A stretch of DNA of 64,000 nt from Hymenobacter sp. IS2118 (GTDB lineage: Bacteria; Bacteroidota; Bacteroidia; Cytophagales; Hymenobacteraceae): NCBI RefSeq assembly GCF_000715495.1, contig NZ_JNLX01000185.1, positions 1 through 64,000 of the forward strand, in the 5' to 3' direction. Shown here piece after piece: positions 51,401-58,140 of this stretch. The first letter of the stretch is position 1, and each line of letters starts with the position of its first letter. Made by a program: the position numbers and the translations under genes. Under the pieces are notes generated by a model, which made no database searches, was not told where the DNA came from, and worked only from the letters and a program-made list of their open reading frames with translations.

Positions 51401-52918
51401 TCCTGGAAAGAGCTGGTGGACACCCTCAACGGCCTCATCGAATCCATTGCCTCCCCGGTACTGGAAGTGAGCCGCGTGGTGCGGGCCATCTCGGAAGGCG
51501 ACCTGACCCAGCGCGTGGAAGTGCCCACCACGGGCGACATCCTCGCCATGTCCAACGCCCTTAACCTGGCCGTGGAAAACCTCAACGAGCTGCTTGGCGA
51601 AATCAACGACTCCTCGCAGATTGTAGGTACTTCTTCGGAAGAAATGGCTGGCAAAGGCCAGGAGATGAGCCGCGTGACCGTGGACGTGGCGCTGGCCATG
51701 CAGCAGATGGCCGAAGGCGCCCAGAATCAGGCCTTGAAAACAGACCAGGCCTTCAAGCTGATTGAAGAAATCATGCAGGCCACCAAGGAAACGGCCAACA
51801 AAGCCGACGTGGTGAACAAGTCGGCCATCCTGGGTGAGCAAACCTCGCAACTGGGTCTGAAAACCGTAGCTGAGGTGGTGAAAAACATGGAAGAAATATC
51901 CAGCGCCGCTTCTCAGACCTCGCGCACCATCGAAGTACTGAGCACCCGTTCGGGCGAAATCAGCAAGTCGCTGGGTGTGATTACCGACATCGCCTCGCAA
52001 ACCAACCTGCTGGCTTTGAACGCCGCCATCGAAGCCGCCCGGGCTGGCGAAGCCGGCCGTGGTTTTGCCGTGGTAGCCGAAGAAATCCGCAAGCTGGCCG
52101 AAGGCTCCCGCAAGTCGGCCAACGAAATTGCTACGCTGGTAGAGGACGTTCGGAAGGACACCACCTCGGCCGCCACCGCTATTTCGACCATGGAAAACCG
52201 GGTACTGAAAGGCAAGAATGCCACGTTCGAAGCCAGCTCGGCCTTTAAGAACATTGCCACCAGCAGCGGCGAAACGCTCCGCACCTCGCGCGACATTCTC
52301 ACGGCTACCGAGGTGCAGAAAGCCTCGATTGGCGACGTGGTGAAGTACGTGGAAGAAGTGGTAGCCATTGCCGAGCAAACGGCTACCGGCACCCAGCAGG
52401 TGGCCGGCACGGCCAAGCAGCTCTCCACGGCCATGCAGGAGCTCACCACCAGCTCGCAACGCCTCACCGACATCGCCGACGACCTGCAGGCGGGCCTCGA
52501 AACCTTCCAGCTCAGCTCCTACGAGCCGGAGCCCGAGCCGATACCCATTCGTCGGGCCAGTGTCCGCGACGTTTACCGGGGCCGCGAGTCGTATGCTCCG
52601 GCACCGCAAGCGGGCATGACCGCCCGCCGGGGCCAAAGCCAGAACGAGCAGCATGCCCCCGACCATGCCGAGAACAACCGGCGGAATGGCATGGTGCGGC
52701 GTACCAGCCGGGCCGAAGCTGCTCCTGAGGCGGCTCCAGTTCCTACGAAAATCGAACGTCGGGTGCGGCCGTTGCGCGCCGAAGCTCCGGCGCCCGCCCC
52801 ACGGCCAGCAGCAAAGCCAGCGGCGCCCAAGCCCGATGCCGCTAAAAACCGCAAAGAGCCCACCAAGGGCCAGGTCGAGACACCCAGTGCGTCCAAGTCA
52901 AAAGCCAAAGCCAAGTAG
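48497..52918 (+). CDS. Cytosolic poly-HAMP methyl-accepting chemotaxis protein
   Basis: A 1473-residue receptor without signal peptide or membrane helix. Residues 1-60 are disordered and 62-115 form one HAMP-like unit. Then come ten 92-residue modules (116-1035): the first and last diverge (VSRISKVAGVEG, VSRVAKVAGVEG), and eight central ones (208-943) are near identical. Each module has two HAMP-like halves, VTRVAQEVGTEGKLGGQA with WKELTDNVNNMA, and QVRDIANVATAVAKGDLSQK. The signalling hairpin spans about 1036-1335, symmetric around the tip DIASQTNLLALNAAIEAARA (1164-1183). A Pro/Ala/Arg-rich tail ends KSKAKAK. It likely signals to CheA via CheW. The input is unknown. Confidence 0.92.
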   Translation: MAAPKTPQTKPRRSAVVAASEDNPGGMPDSGAISSLDVVRTNNDLTRKRGGSRGSLDTQDPGYVNDQLNRVLFALDAFKKGDVSVRLTKQNDDIFAEIAEAYNSMVEMIGGVGGEVSRISKVAGVEGNLKARASADGAAGFWRDMLNNINGLVDSIAVPVLEVSKVLKNISRGNLDESFQIPVSGDFKLMAETINKTIDNLNIFASEVTRVAQEVGTEGKLGGQASVPNVGGIWKDLTDNVNNMASNLTVQVRDIANVATAVAKGDLSQKITVDVKGEFLQLKQNLNQMVDSLNLFAGEVTRVAQEVGTEGKLGGQASVPNVAGVWKELTDNVNNMASNLTSQVRDIANVATAVAKGDLSQKVTVDVKGELLQLKQNLNQMVDSLNLFAGEVTRVAQEVGTEGRLGGQASVPSVAGVWKDLTDNVNYMASNLTSQVRDIANVATAVAKGDLTQTVTVDVKGEFLQLKQNLNQMVASLNLFAGEVTRVAQEVGTEGKLGGQASVPNVAGVWKALTDNVNDMAAALTSQVRDIANVATAVARGDLSQKMTVNVKGEILELKNILNQMVDSLNIFGDEVTRVAREVGTEGKLGGQAVVPRVGGTWKELTDNVNTMASNLTSQVRDIANVATAVSKGDLSQKITVDVKGELLDLKDNLNQMVDSLNIFAGEVTRVAREVGTEGILGGQANVPRVSGTWKDLTDNVNTMASNLTSQMRDIANVATAVAKGDLSQKITVNVRGELLQLKENLNEMVDSLNIFGDEVTRVAREVGTEGKLGGQATVPNVRGTWKDLTDNVNTMASNLTSQVRDIANVATAVSRGDLSQKVSVNVNGELLDLKDNLNQMVDSLNIFAGEVTRVAQEVGTEGKLGGQASVPNVAGVWKELTDNVNYMASNLTTQVRGLVKVVTAVSKGDLTQKLTLEAKGEVAELADTINSMVDDLNRLASEVSRVAKVAGVEGKLTERATVGGVSGSWKELVDTLNGLIESIASPVLEVSRVVRAISEGDLTQRVEVPTTGDILAMSNALNLAVENLNELLGEINDSSQIVGTSSEEMAGKGQEMSRVTVDVALAMQQMAEGAQNQALKTDQAFKLIEEIMQATKETANKADVVNKSAILGEQTSQLGLKTVAEVVKNMEEISSAASQTSRTIEVLSTRSGEISKSLGVITDIASQTNLLALNAAIEAARAGEAGRGFAVVAEEIRKLAEGSRKSANEIATLVEDVRKDTTSAATAISTMENRVLKGKNATFEASSAFKNIATSSGETLRTSRDILTATEVQKASIGDVVKYVEEVVAIAEQTATGTQQVAGTAKQLSTAMQELTTSSQRLTDIADDLQAGLETFQLSSYEPEPEPIPIRRASVRDVYRGRESYAPAPQAGMTARRGQSQNEQHAPDHAENNRRNGMVRRTSRAEAAPEAAPVPTKIERRVRPLRAEAPAPAPRPAAKPAAPKPDAAKNRKEPTKGQVETPSASKSKAKAK
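49118..51325 (+). repeat. Eight tandem 276-bp repeats inside the receptor gene
   Basis: Units start at 49118, 49394, 49670, 49946, 50222, 50498, 50774 and 51050, each opening with a GT(A/G)ACCCG(C/G)GTGGCCC-type sequence. Every unit is exactly 276 bases, so gain or loss of a unit keeps the frame. Confidence 0.95.
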
Positions 52919-52936
52919 TAGCATCACATATTAAAT

Positions 52937-52987
52937 AGCCGGTTATTGCTCTGTTTTAGGGGCAACCGGCTGTTTACTATTTTTTCT
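52937..52987 (+). terminator. Hairpin with T tract between receptor and cheW genes
   Basis: AGCCGGTT pairs with AACCGGCT around a 19-base loop; TTTACTATTTTTTC follows within 16 bases. It may act as a leaky terminator lowering expression of the downstream che genes relative to the receptor. Confidence 0.45.
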
Positions 52988-53011
52988 GACTACTGCCCAA
53001 CCACTCATAAT

Positions 53012-53542
53012 ATGGCCGAGACCACACCTTCCCTTACTTCCTCAAAAACCGAGCGCGCCAAACCGACGGAGCGGGTTCAACTCATCGTGTTCCGGCTGGG
53101 AGATGAGGATTATGGCATCCGCATTGAGCAAGTAAAGGAAGTGACGGTAACGCCCGAGGTTGCGCGCATGCCCAAAACCCCGCTATTCATCAAAGGCATT
53201 GCCAACCTGCGGGGCGACATTATTGCCATCATCGACCTGGAAGAGCGGTTTCGACTGCGCCCGGAGGGGCGTCCCGTACCCGAACGCTCGTACACGGTGG
53301 CCGTGGAAGCCGACGATTACACCCTGGGGCTGATGGTACGCGAAGTGCCCCGGCCATTTACGCTGCCTTTAAGCCAGATTGAGCCCGCCCCCGAATTCGT
53401 GCAGGATTCGAGTACCCGCGATAAGTACCTGGAGGGTATTGCCAAACTGCCCGAAGGCGGAATCATCATCGTGTTGGACATGCGCAAGCTGCTCACACCA
53501 AGCGAAGTAATGCGGCTGCCGGGCAAAATGGCATCTTCGTAA
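53012..53542 (+). CDS. cheW: Chemotaxis coupling protein CheW
   Basis: A 176-residue adaptor that links receptor tips to the P5 domain of CheA. After a 30-residue polar N-terminus comes the CheW fold: VQLIVFRLGDEDYGIRIEQVKEV, PLFIKGIANLRGDIIAIIDL, YTVAVEADDYTLGLMVREV and GIIIVLDMRKLLT. Start ATG in MAETTPSLT; a longer frame upstream runs through the hairpin and is unlikely. It follows the receptor by 93 bases and precedes cheY by 78. Confidence 0.93.
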   Translation: MAETTPSLTSSKTERAKPTERVQLIVFRLGDEDYGIRIEQVKEVTVTPEVARMPKTPLFIKGIANLRGDIIAIIDLEERFRLRPEGRPVPERSYTVAVEADDYTLGLMVREVPRPFTLPLSQIEPAPEFVQDSSTRDKYLEGIAKLPEGGIIIVLDMRKLLTPSEVMRLPGKMASS

Positions 53543-53620
53543 CCACTTCCCCGTACAACCCGGGGCCAAGCCAGAGGGCCCGGCAGCCAAATCGAAATTA
53601 TTATTAAGTCAGCCATTCCC

Positions 53621-54007
53621 ATGAACAAGCGCATTCTCATCGTCGACGATTCTTTTTACATGCGCACGATGCTCAAAAACATGCTCACCGATGCCGGCTA
53701 CGAAGTAGTGGGCGAGGCGGCCAACGGTGCTCAGGCACTGGAGATGGCCGCTTCGACGGAACCCGACCTGATTACGCTCGACGTTATTCTGCCCGACAAC
53801 ACCGGTCTGGACGTACTCAAGAGCCTGCGCCAGATTCAGCCTTCAGCCAAAGTGGTGATGTGCAGTGCAGTAGGACAGGAGGTCATCGTGACCGAAGCCA
53901 TCGAGAACGGCGCTATGGCGTACATCGTGAAACCGTTCTCGGAAGAGAAGGTGCTGGAAATTGTGGGCGCGGCGTTGCAAAACGGCGCGAGCGAGCAAAC
54001 CGCGTAA
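53621..54007 (+). CDS. cheY: CheY-like response regulator
   Basis: A 128-residue single receiver domain. Acidic pocket D9-D10 (ILIVDDSFYMR), phospho-acceptor D54 (LITLDVILPDNTG), Ser/Thr region VVMCSAVGQE and the conserved K104 (YIVKPFSEEK) are all present. No output domain, so it must signal by binding a target. In a cell without flagella that target could be a gliding, pili or nucleotide-signalling component; this is inference. Confidence 0.93.
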   Translation: MNKRILIVDDSFYMRTMLKNMLTDAGYEVVGEAANGAQALEMAASTEPDLITLDVILPDNTGLDVLKSLRQIQPSAKVVMCSAVGQEVIVTEAIENGAMAYIVKPFSEEKVLEIVGAALQNGASEQTA

Positions 54008-54112
54008 GATGCGGCTTTCATCTATCCGTGTAAGCTTACAATCCGCCGGCAACGGCGGGACTCGGCTGTGCGCGGTAGATTCTCTCCTTCTTCACGCAAG
54101 GATATCCGGCCA

Positions 54113-55753
54113 ATGAAAACGCGCGACCAGGAATATCGGGAGCTGTTTATGGCCGAGGCGCTGGAGTATTACGACTCCATGAGCCGGCATTTGAGCGAGC
54201 TGGAACGCAACCCCAACGCCGGACCCGCTCTCAACGAGCTGTTCCGGCTCATGCACAACCTCAAGGCCAACGCCCGCGCCATGGGCTTCACCGATTTGGG
54301 AGAAGTGGCGCACCAGCTGGAAACCTTATTTGGTCTTATTCGGGATAAGGAGCGGGAGTTCAGCGGCGCCTTGATTCGGGTTGTTTTCGCTGGGGTTGAC
54401 GCCTTGGGGAGTATGATTCGGGCCGTAGGTGCTAACCAGCCGCTGCCGGATGCCACCGCGCTGCTCCATAACCTGGACCTTGTAGTGCGCGGCGAAGCGC
54501 CCATTCTGGAAGAGGAAGAAGCGGCCGAAACCGAAGAGGAATCCAATCGCAAAATGGAGCTCTCGGACCTGGTCTATATCCAGGTAAAGAAGCTCGATAA
54601 TCTGCTTAACCTGGTAGGAGAGTTGGTCATTGACCGGGACCGGATTATGACCCTGGCCCAGGAACTCGACAACCCCGCGCTACTGGCCACGGCTCAGCAC
54701 CTGTTCCGCATCTCCGACGACCTGCAGTACAGCGTGATGGATGCCCGCTTGGTAGGCGTGGGGGTGCTGCTCAATAAGTTTCCCCGCGTGGTGCGCGACG
54801 TGGCCAGTGCCGAAGACAAGGAAGTAAAGCTGACCTTGAGCGGCCAGGACGTGCAGATTGACCGCAACATCCTGCAAATCATCACCGATGCGCTATTGCA
54901 CCTCGTGCGCAATGCCGTCAGCCACGGCCTCGAAACCACCGAAAACCGCCTGAAAGCCGGCAAGCCACCGATAGGTGAGCTCACATTGTCGGCCATGACG
55001 GAGCGCGACGATGTGCTGCTTCAGGTGCGGGACGACGGCCGCGGCATCGACACCGAAGCCGTGCGCCGCAAAGCCATAGAGCGCGGCCTCATCACTGCCA
55101 AGGCCGCCCCCGCTTTGGACGAGCAGGCCGTGTGGGCGCTTTTGTTTGAACCCGGCTTTTCGATGGCCCAGCAAGTGACCGATATTTCGGGCCGCGGCGT
55201 GGGGCTGGACGTGGTCAAGCTGGCCCTGGATTCGTTGGGTGGGCAGTTGCGCGTTGACTCCGAATTGGGCGTGGGCACCACTTTTACACTGGTTCTGCCT
55301 ACCTCAATTGCGGTGAAGGGCGCTTTGCTGGTTGAGGTAAATGAGCGGCCCTACGCCATTCCGCTCATGCACACAGACACAGTGCTGGCCTTGCATCCCG
55401 GCCAGATTTCAATCGTTGGGGGCGTGATGGTTACGTATTTACACGAGCAGAGCGTGCCGCTGGTGCCATTGCGTCAACTCCTTCACGACGAGGGCGACGA
55501 GCCTTTGCCCTCAGCTCATAAAAGTGACATTGAGGGTACCCAACATGTGTTGGTGGTTAACTATAATAGCCGTCGTTTGGGCTTGATAGTTGACCGGTTT
55601 ATTCGCCAGCAGAACATTGTTATTAAGCCCCTAAGTAAGCCTTTGGACACTATTGACCTTTTTGGGGGGGTCACGTTGCTCGGAAGCGGGCAAGTGTGTC
55701 TTGTGCTGGACGTGCCAGCGCTCAGTCGTTTGTTTCTTACCAAACGGCCTTAA
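54113..55753 (+). CDS. cheA: Chemotaxis histidine kinase CheA, lacking P2
   Basis: A 546-residue CheA. P1 (Hpt) has the phospho-acceptor H48 in LFRLMHNLKANARAMGF; the normal glycine after the lysine is Ala. An acidic linker (EEEEAAETEEES) takes the place of P2. P3 dimerisation block YIQVKKLDNLLNLVGELVID, P4 kinase with N box HLVRNAVSHGLE, G1 DDGRGID and G2 GRGVGLDVV, then P5 CheW-like domain. The absence of P2 means CheY docks only on P1, which usually slows transfer. ATG in MKTRDQEYRE is chosen over an upstream GTG. Confidence 0.93.
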   Translation: MKTRDQEYRELFMAEALEYYDSMSRHLSELERNPNAGPALNELFRLMHNLKANARAMGFTDLGEVAHQLETLFGLIRDKEREFSGALIRVVFAGVDALGSMIRAVGANQPLPDATALLHNLDLVVRGEAPILEEEEAAETEEESNRKMELSDLVYIQVKKLDNLLNLVGELVIDRDRIMTLAQELDNPALLATAQHLFRISDDLQYSVMDARLVGVGVLLNKFPRVVRDVASAEDKEVKLTLSGQDVQIDRNILQIITDALLHLVRNAVSHGLETTENRLKAGKPPIGELTLSAMTERDDVLLQVRDDGRGIDTEAVRRKAIERGLITAKAAPALDEQAVWALLFEPGFSMAQQVTDISGRGVGLDVVKLALDSLGGQLRVDSELGVGTTFTLVLPTSIAVKGALLVEVNERPYAIPLMHTDTVLALHPGQISIVGGVMVTYLHEQSVPLVPLRQLLHDEGDEPLPSAHKSDIEGTQHVLVVNYNSRRLGLIVDRFIRQQNIVIKPLSKPLDTIDLFGGVTLLGSGQVCLVLDVPALSRLFLTKRP

Positions 55754-55810
55754 CTTCTCTTTCTTTTTCATCTCAGTCCTCGCAGCTGCACTTCCCCTAT
55801 TATCGACGTT

Positions 55811-56443
55811 ATGGATTTATCGATGACCGACTTAGAGCGTGATATAATTCGCGAGATTTTGAACATCGGCCTGGCTCGCGCCGCCGATTCGTTCGCCGTA
55901 ATTGCCCAGGAACGGGTTTTGTTGGAAGTGCCGAATATCGACTTGCTCGTGAGCGACGACATCTTGGCCCGTGTGCGCGAGTACCAGTCCCGGCACGTTC
56001 CGATTCAATCCGACATTCGGGGCGATTTCAATGGCACGACGCTGATGTTCTTCTCCGGCCAGCACATTCAGCGCCTGTCCCGGGTGTGTTTGCGCATGCA
56101 AACCACCGAAACCCTGGAGGTGAACGAGCTACAGGAATCCCTGCTGCTGGAAATCAGCAATATCATCACCGGGGCACTTGTCACCCAGCTGGCCAATATA
56201 CTGAAGGCCAACATCTACGGCGCGCCACCCACGGCCCCGCACGGCGACATTGCCGACGTGATGGATGGCTTGCTGCCCGAGCACCAGCTGCAGCCCCTTA
56301 TTTTCTCGGTGATTACCCAGTTTTCCGACAAGGACAACATGGTGGAACTACCGCTTATGCTCTTTTTTGACCGCGAGACGTTTACGAAAATTCTCGAAAT
56401 CATTCGCAGCTACGACTTTTTAGGAAGTCAGATGTCGGCTTAG
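55811..56443 (+). CDS. cheC: CheC-family CheY-P phosphatase
   Basis: A 210-residue CheC/CheX-type protein that removes phosphate from CheY. Both active sites fit E-x2-N-x22-P: the first in REILNIGLARAAD with the proline in LLEVPNID, the second in LLEISNIITGALV with the proline in YGAPPTAP. Two sites are typical of CheC rather than FliY or CheX. Normally CheC pairs with the receptor deamidase CheD, but no cheD is in the window, so the phosphatase role stands alone here. Last gene of the cluster, 57 bases after cheA. Confidence 0.9.
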   Translation: MDLSMTDLERDIIREILNIGLARAADSFAVIAQERVLLEVPNIDLLVSDDILARVREYQSRHVPIQSDIRGDFNGTTLMFFSGQHIQRLSRVCLRMQTTETLEVNELQESLLLEISNIITGALVTQLANILKANIYGAPPTAPHGDIADVMDGLLPEHQLQPLIFSVITQFSDKDNMVELPLMLFFDRETFTKILEIIRSYDFLGSQMSA

Positions 56444-56597
56444 GTCTTCGTTCCATTCCATTTGAGCAAGCTGGGTATTAGCGCCATTTTTGCCGGCGTG
56501 CTTGCCCGATTGCCTCGCTTTCTGTCCAACGCCGCCAGTGGATTTATTCCCTTTGGCGGCCTTGGTTTTTATAATCTTACTTCCAATACCAACACCG

Positions 56598-57695
56598 ATG
56601 TCTAAAAACGAGGCCGCGCGGGCCAAAAAAATAGCTTCCTTCGACCCCAATGCGCCCGGCGATGCCGCCGGTGGCTTGTTCGGCCTGCCCTTCACGCCCG
56701 AGGAAGCCCAGGTGGTGGTAGTGCCCGTGCCGTGGGAAGTGACCGTGAGCTACCGCGCCGGCACCGCCCAAGGCCCCGCCGCTATTCACGAGGCCTCGCT
56801 GCAGGTCGACTTGTACGACCCGGATATGCCCGACGCCTGGAAACTGGGCCTGGCCATGGAGGACGAGGACGAAACCATTCTGCAGGCCAGCAACAAGCTC
56901 CGTCCGCAAGCTGCCGAATACATCACCTGGCTGGAAGAAGGCCAACCCGAAAGTGGAACCAGCACCCACAGCAGCGTGCCCGCCCAAGTCACGGCAGAGG
57001 GCGAGAAGATGGTGCAATGGCTGAAGGAAAAAACTGGCGCCCTGCTCGATGAGGGCAAGGGCGTGGTAGTGCTCGGCGGCGACCACAGCACGCCGCTGGG
57101 CTACCTGCAAGCGCTGGCCGAGCGCCACGAGGAGTTTGCCATTCTGCAGTTTGACGCGCACTGCGACTTGCGCCCGGCCTACGAGGGATTCAAGTACTCG
57201 CACGCCAGCATCATGCACAATGCCCTGGAGCTGCCGCAGGTGAAGAAGCTGGTGCAGGTGGGCATCCGCGATATGTGCCAGCAGGAGGCCGAATACATTG
57301 CTACCTCCAATGGCCGGGTGGCGTTGTTCAGCCAGCGTTTTCTGAGCGACGAAAAATTCGCCAAGAAGTCCTGGAAAAAGGTCTGCGGCAAAATCATCGC
57401 CCAGCTGCCCCCCAAAGTGTACATCAGCTTCGATATTGACGGCCTCGACCCCAAGCTGTGCCCGGGCACCGGCACGCCCGTGCCCGGCGGCCTGGAGTTT
57501 GAGGAAGCCACGTACCTGATTCGCTCCATTGTGCGGTCCGGCATCACCATCATCGGCTGCGACCTCAACGAAGTAGCGCCCGGCGACAGCGACTGGAACG
57601 GCATTGTAGGCGCCCGTCTGCTCTACCAACTTTGCAACTGGATGGCCGTATCTCAAGGCCGCCTCACCGCCAAGGGAATGGAGGTGGCCGACTAA
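56598..57695 (+). CDS. Agmatinase/arginase-family ureohydrolase
   Basis: A 365-residue member of the ureohydrolase superfamily, which hydrolyses a guanidino or formimino group using two manganese ions. The ligands lie in VLGGDHSTPLG, LQFDAHCDLRP (DAHxD) and YISFDIDGLDPKLCPGTGTPVPGG, all intact. Substrate may be agmatine, arginine or formiminoglutamate; hutH elsewhere in the window makes the last possible but is not evidence. ATG in MSKNEAARAKK is used because the upstream frame is hydrophobic and overlaps the end of the CheC spacer. The N-terminal 100 residues are longer than in small agmatinases. Confidence 0.88.
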   Translation: MSKNEAARAKKIASFDPNAPGDAAGGLFGLPFTPEEAQVVVVPVPWEVTVSYRAGTAQGPAAIHEASLQVDLYDPDMPDAWKLGLAMEDEDETILQASNKLRPQAAEYITWLEEGQPESGTSTHSSVPAQVTAEGEKMVQWLKEKTGALLDEGKGVVVLGGDHSTPLGYLQALAERHEEFAILQFDAHCDLRPAYEGFKYSHASIMHNALELPQVKKLVQVGIRDMCQQEAEYIATSNGRVALFSQRFLSDEKFAKKSWKKVCGKIIAQLPPKVYISFDIDGLDPKLCPGTGTPVPGGLEFEEATYLIRSIVRSGITIIGCDLNEVAPGDSDWNGIVGARLLYQLCNWMAVSQGRLTAKGMEVAD

Positions 57696-57722
57696 ATTTC
57701 TCTCACCTCAATTTTCTTTCCC

Positions 57723-58061
57723 ATGCTTGGTTTTATCCTCAAATTCATCCTCACCGCTGTGCTGGTGTACGGCCTCAGTATGGTGCTGCCCGGCGTGGTG
57801 CTGACCGGTTTTGGAGGCGCAGCTATTTTGGTGCTGGTGCTAGGCGTACTGAACGCGGTAGTAAAGCCCATTCTCAAGATTCTGGGCTTTCCCATCACGG
57901 TGCTCACATTGGGCCTGTTCCTGCTGGTCATCAACGTCATCATCGTCAAGCTGGCCGATTTTCTGATGAGTAGCTTCGACGTGCACGGTCTGCTGAATGC
58001 GTTGCTGTTTAGCATTGCGTTATCCGTCGTCAATGCCGTAGTTGATTTGGTGGTAGATTAG
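57723..58061 (+). CDS. Phage-holin-family IV-like membrane protein
   Basis: A 112-residue protein with four hydrophobic helices (FILKFILTAVLVYGLSMVLP, AAILVLVLGVLNAVV, TVLTLGLFLLVINVIIV, ALLFSIALSVVNAVV) and the LNAVVKPILKILGFPITVLTLGLF motif of the phage-holin family 4 superfamily. These stand-alone chromosomal copies are widespread and are not phage genes; their role is unknown. It starts 28 bases after the agmatinase-family gene and may be co-transcribed. Confidence 0.85.
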   Translation: MLGFILKFILTAVLVYGLSMVLPGVVLTGFGGAAILVLVLGVLNAVVKPILKILGFPITVLTLGLFLLVINVIIVKLADFLMSSFDVHGLLNALLFSIALSVVNAVVDLVVD

Positions 58062-58084
58062 TGCAATGCGCCACCATCCAACAC

Positions 58085-58122
58085 AAAAGAGCCCCTGCTG
58101 AATTATCAGCAGGGGCCCTTTT
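58085..58122. terminator. Terminator between the holin-like gene and murA
   Basis: GCCCCTGCTG pairs perfectly with CAGCAGGGGC over six bases; A and T runs flank both sides, so it can serve both converging genes. Confidence 0.88.
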
Positions 58123-58140
58123 GCATTGGATGGTGTCCTT

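Noticed and set aside
50618..52666. A 682-codon open frame opposite the receptor gene
   Set aside because: It mirrors the HAMP repeats in antisense and shows no domain; only codon bias keeps it open.
57723..58061. Prophage remnant signalled by a holin-like gene
   Set aside because: No other phage gene is near; stand-alone members of this family are ordinary chromosomal genes.
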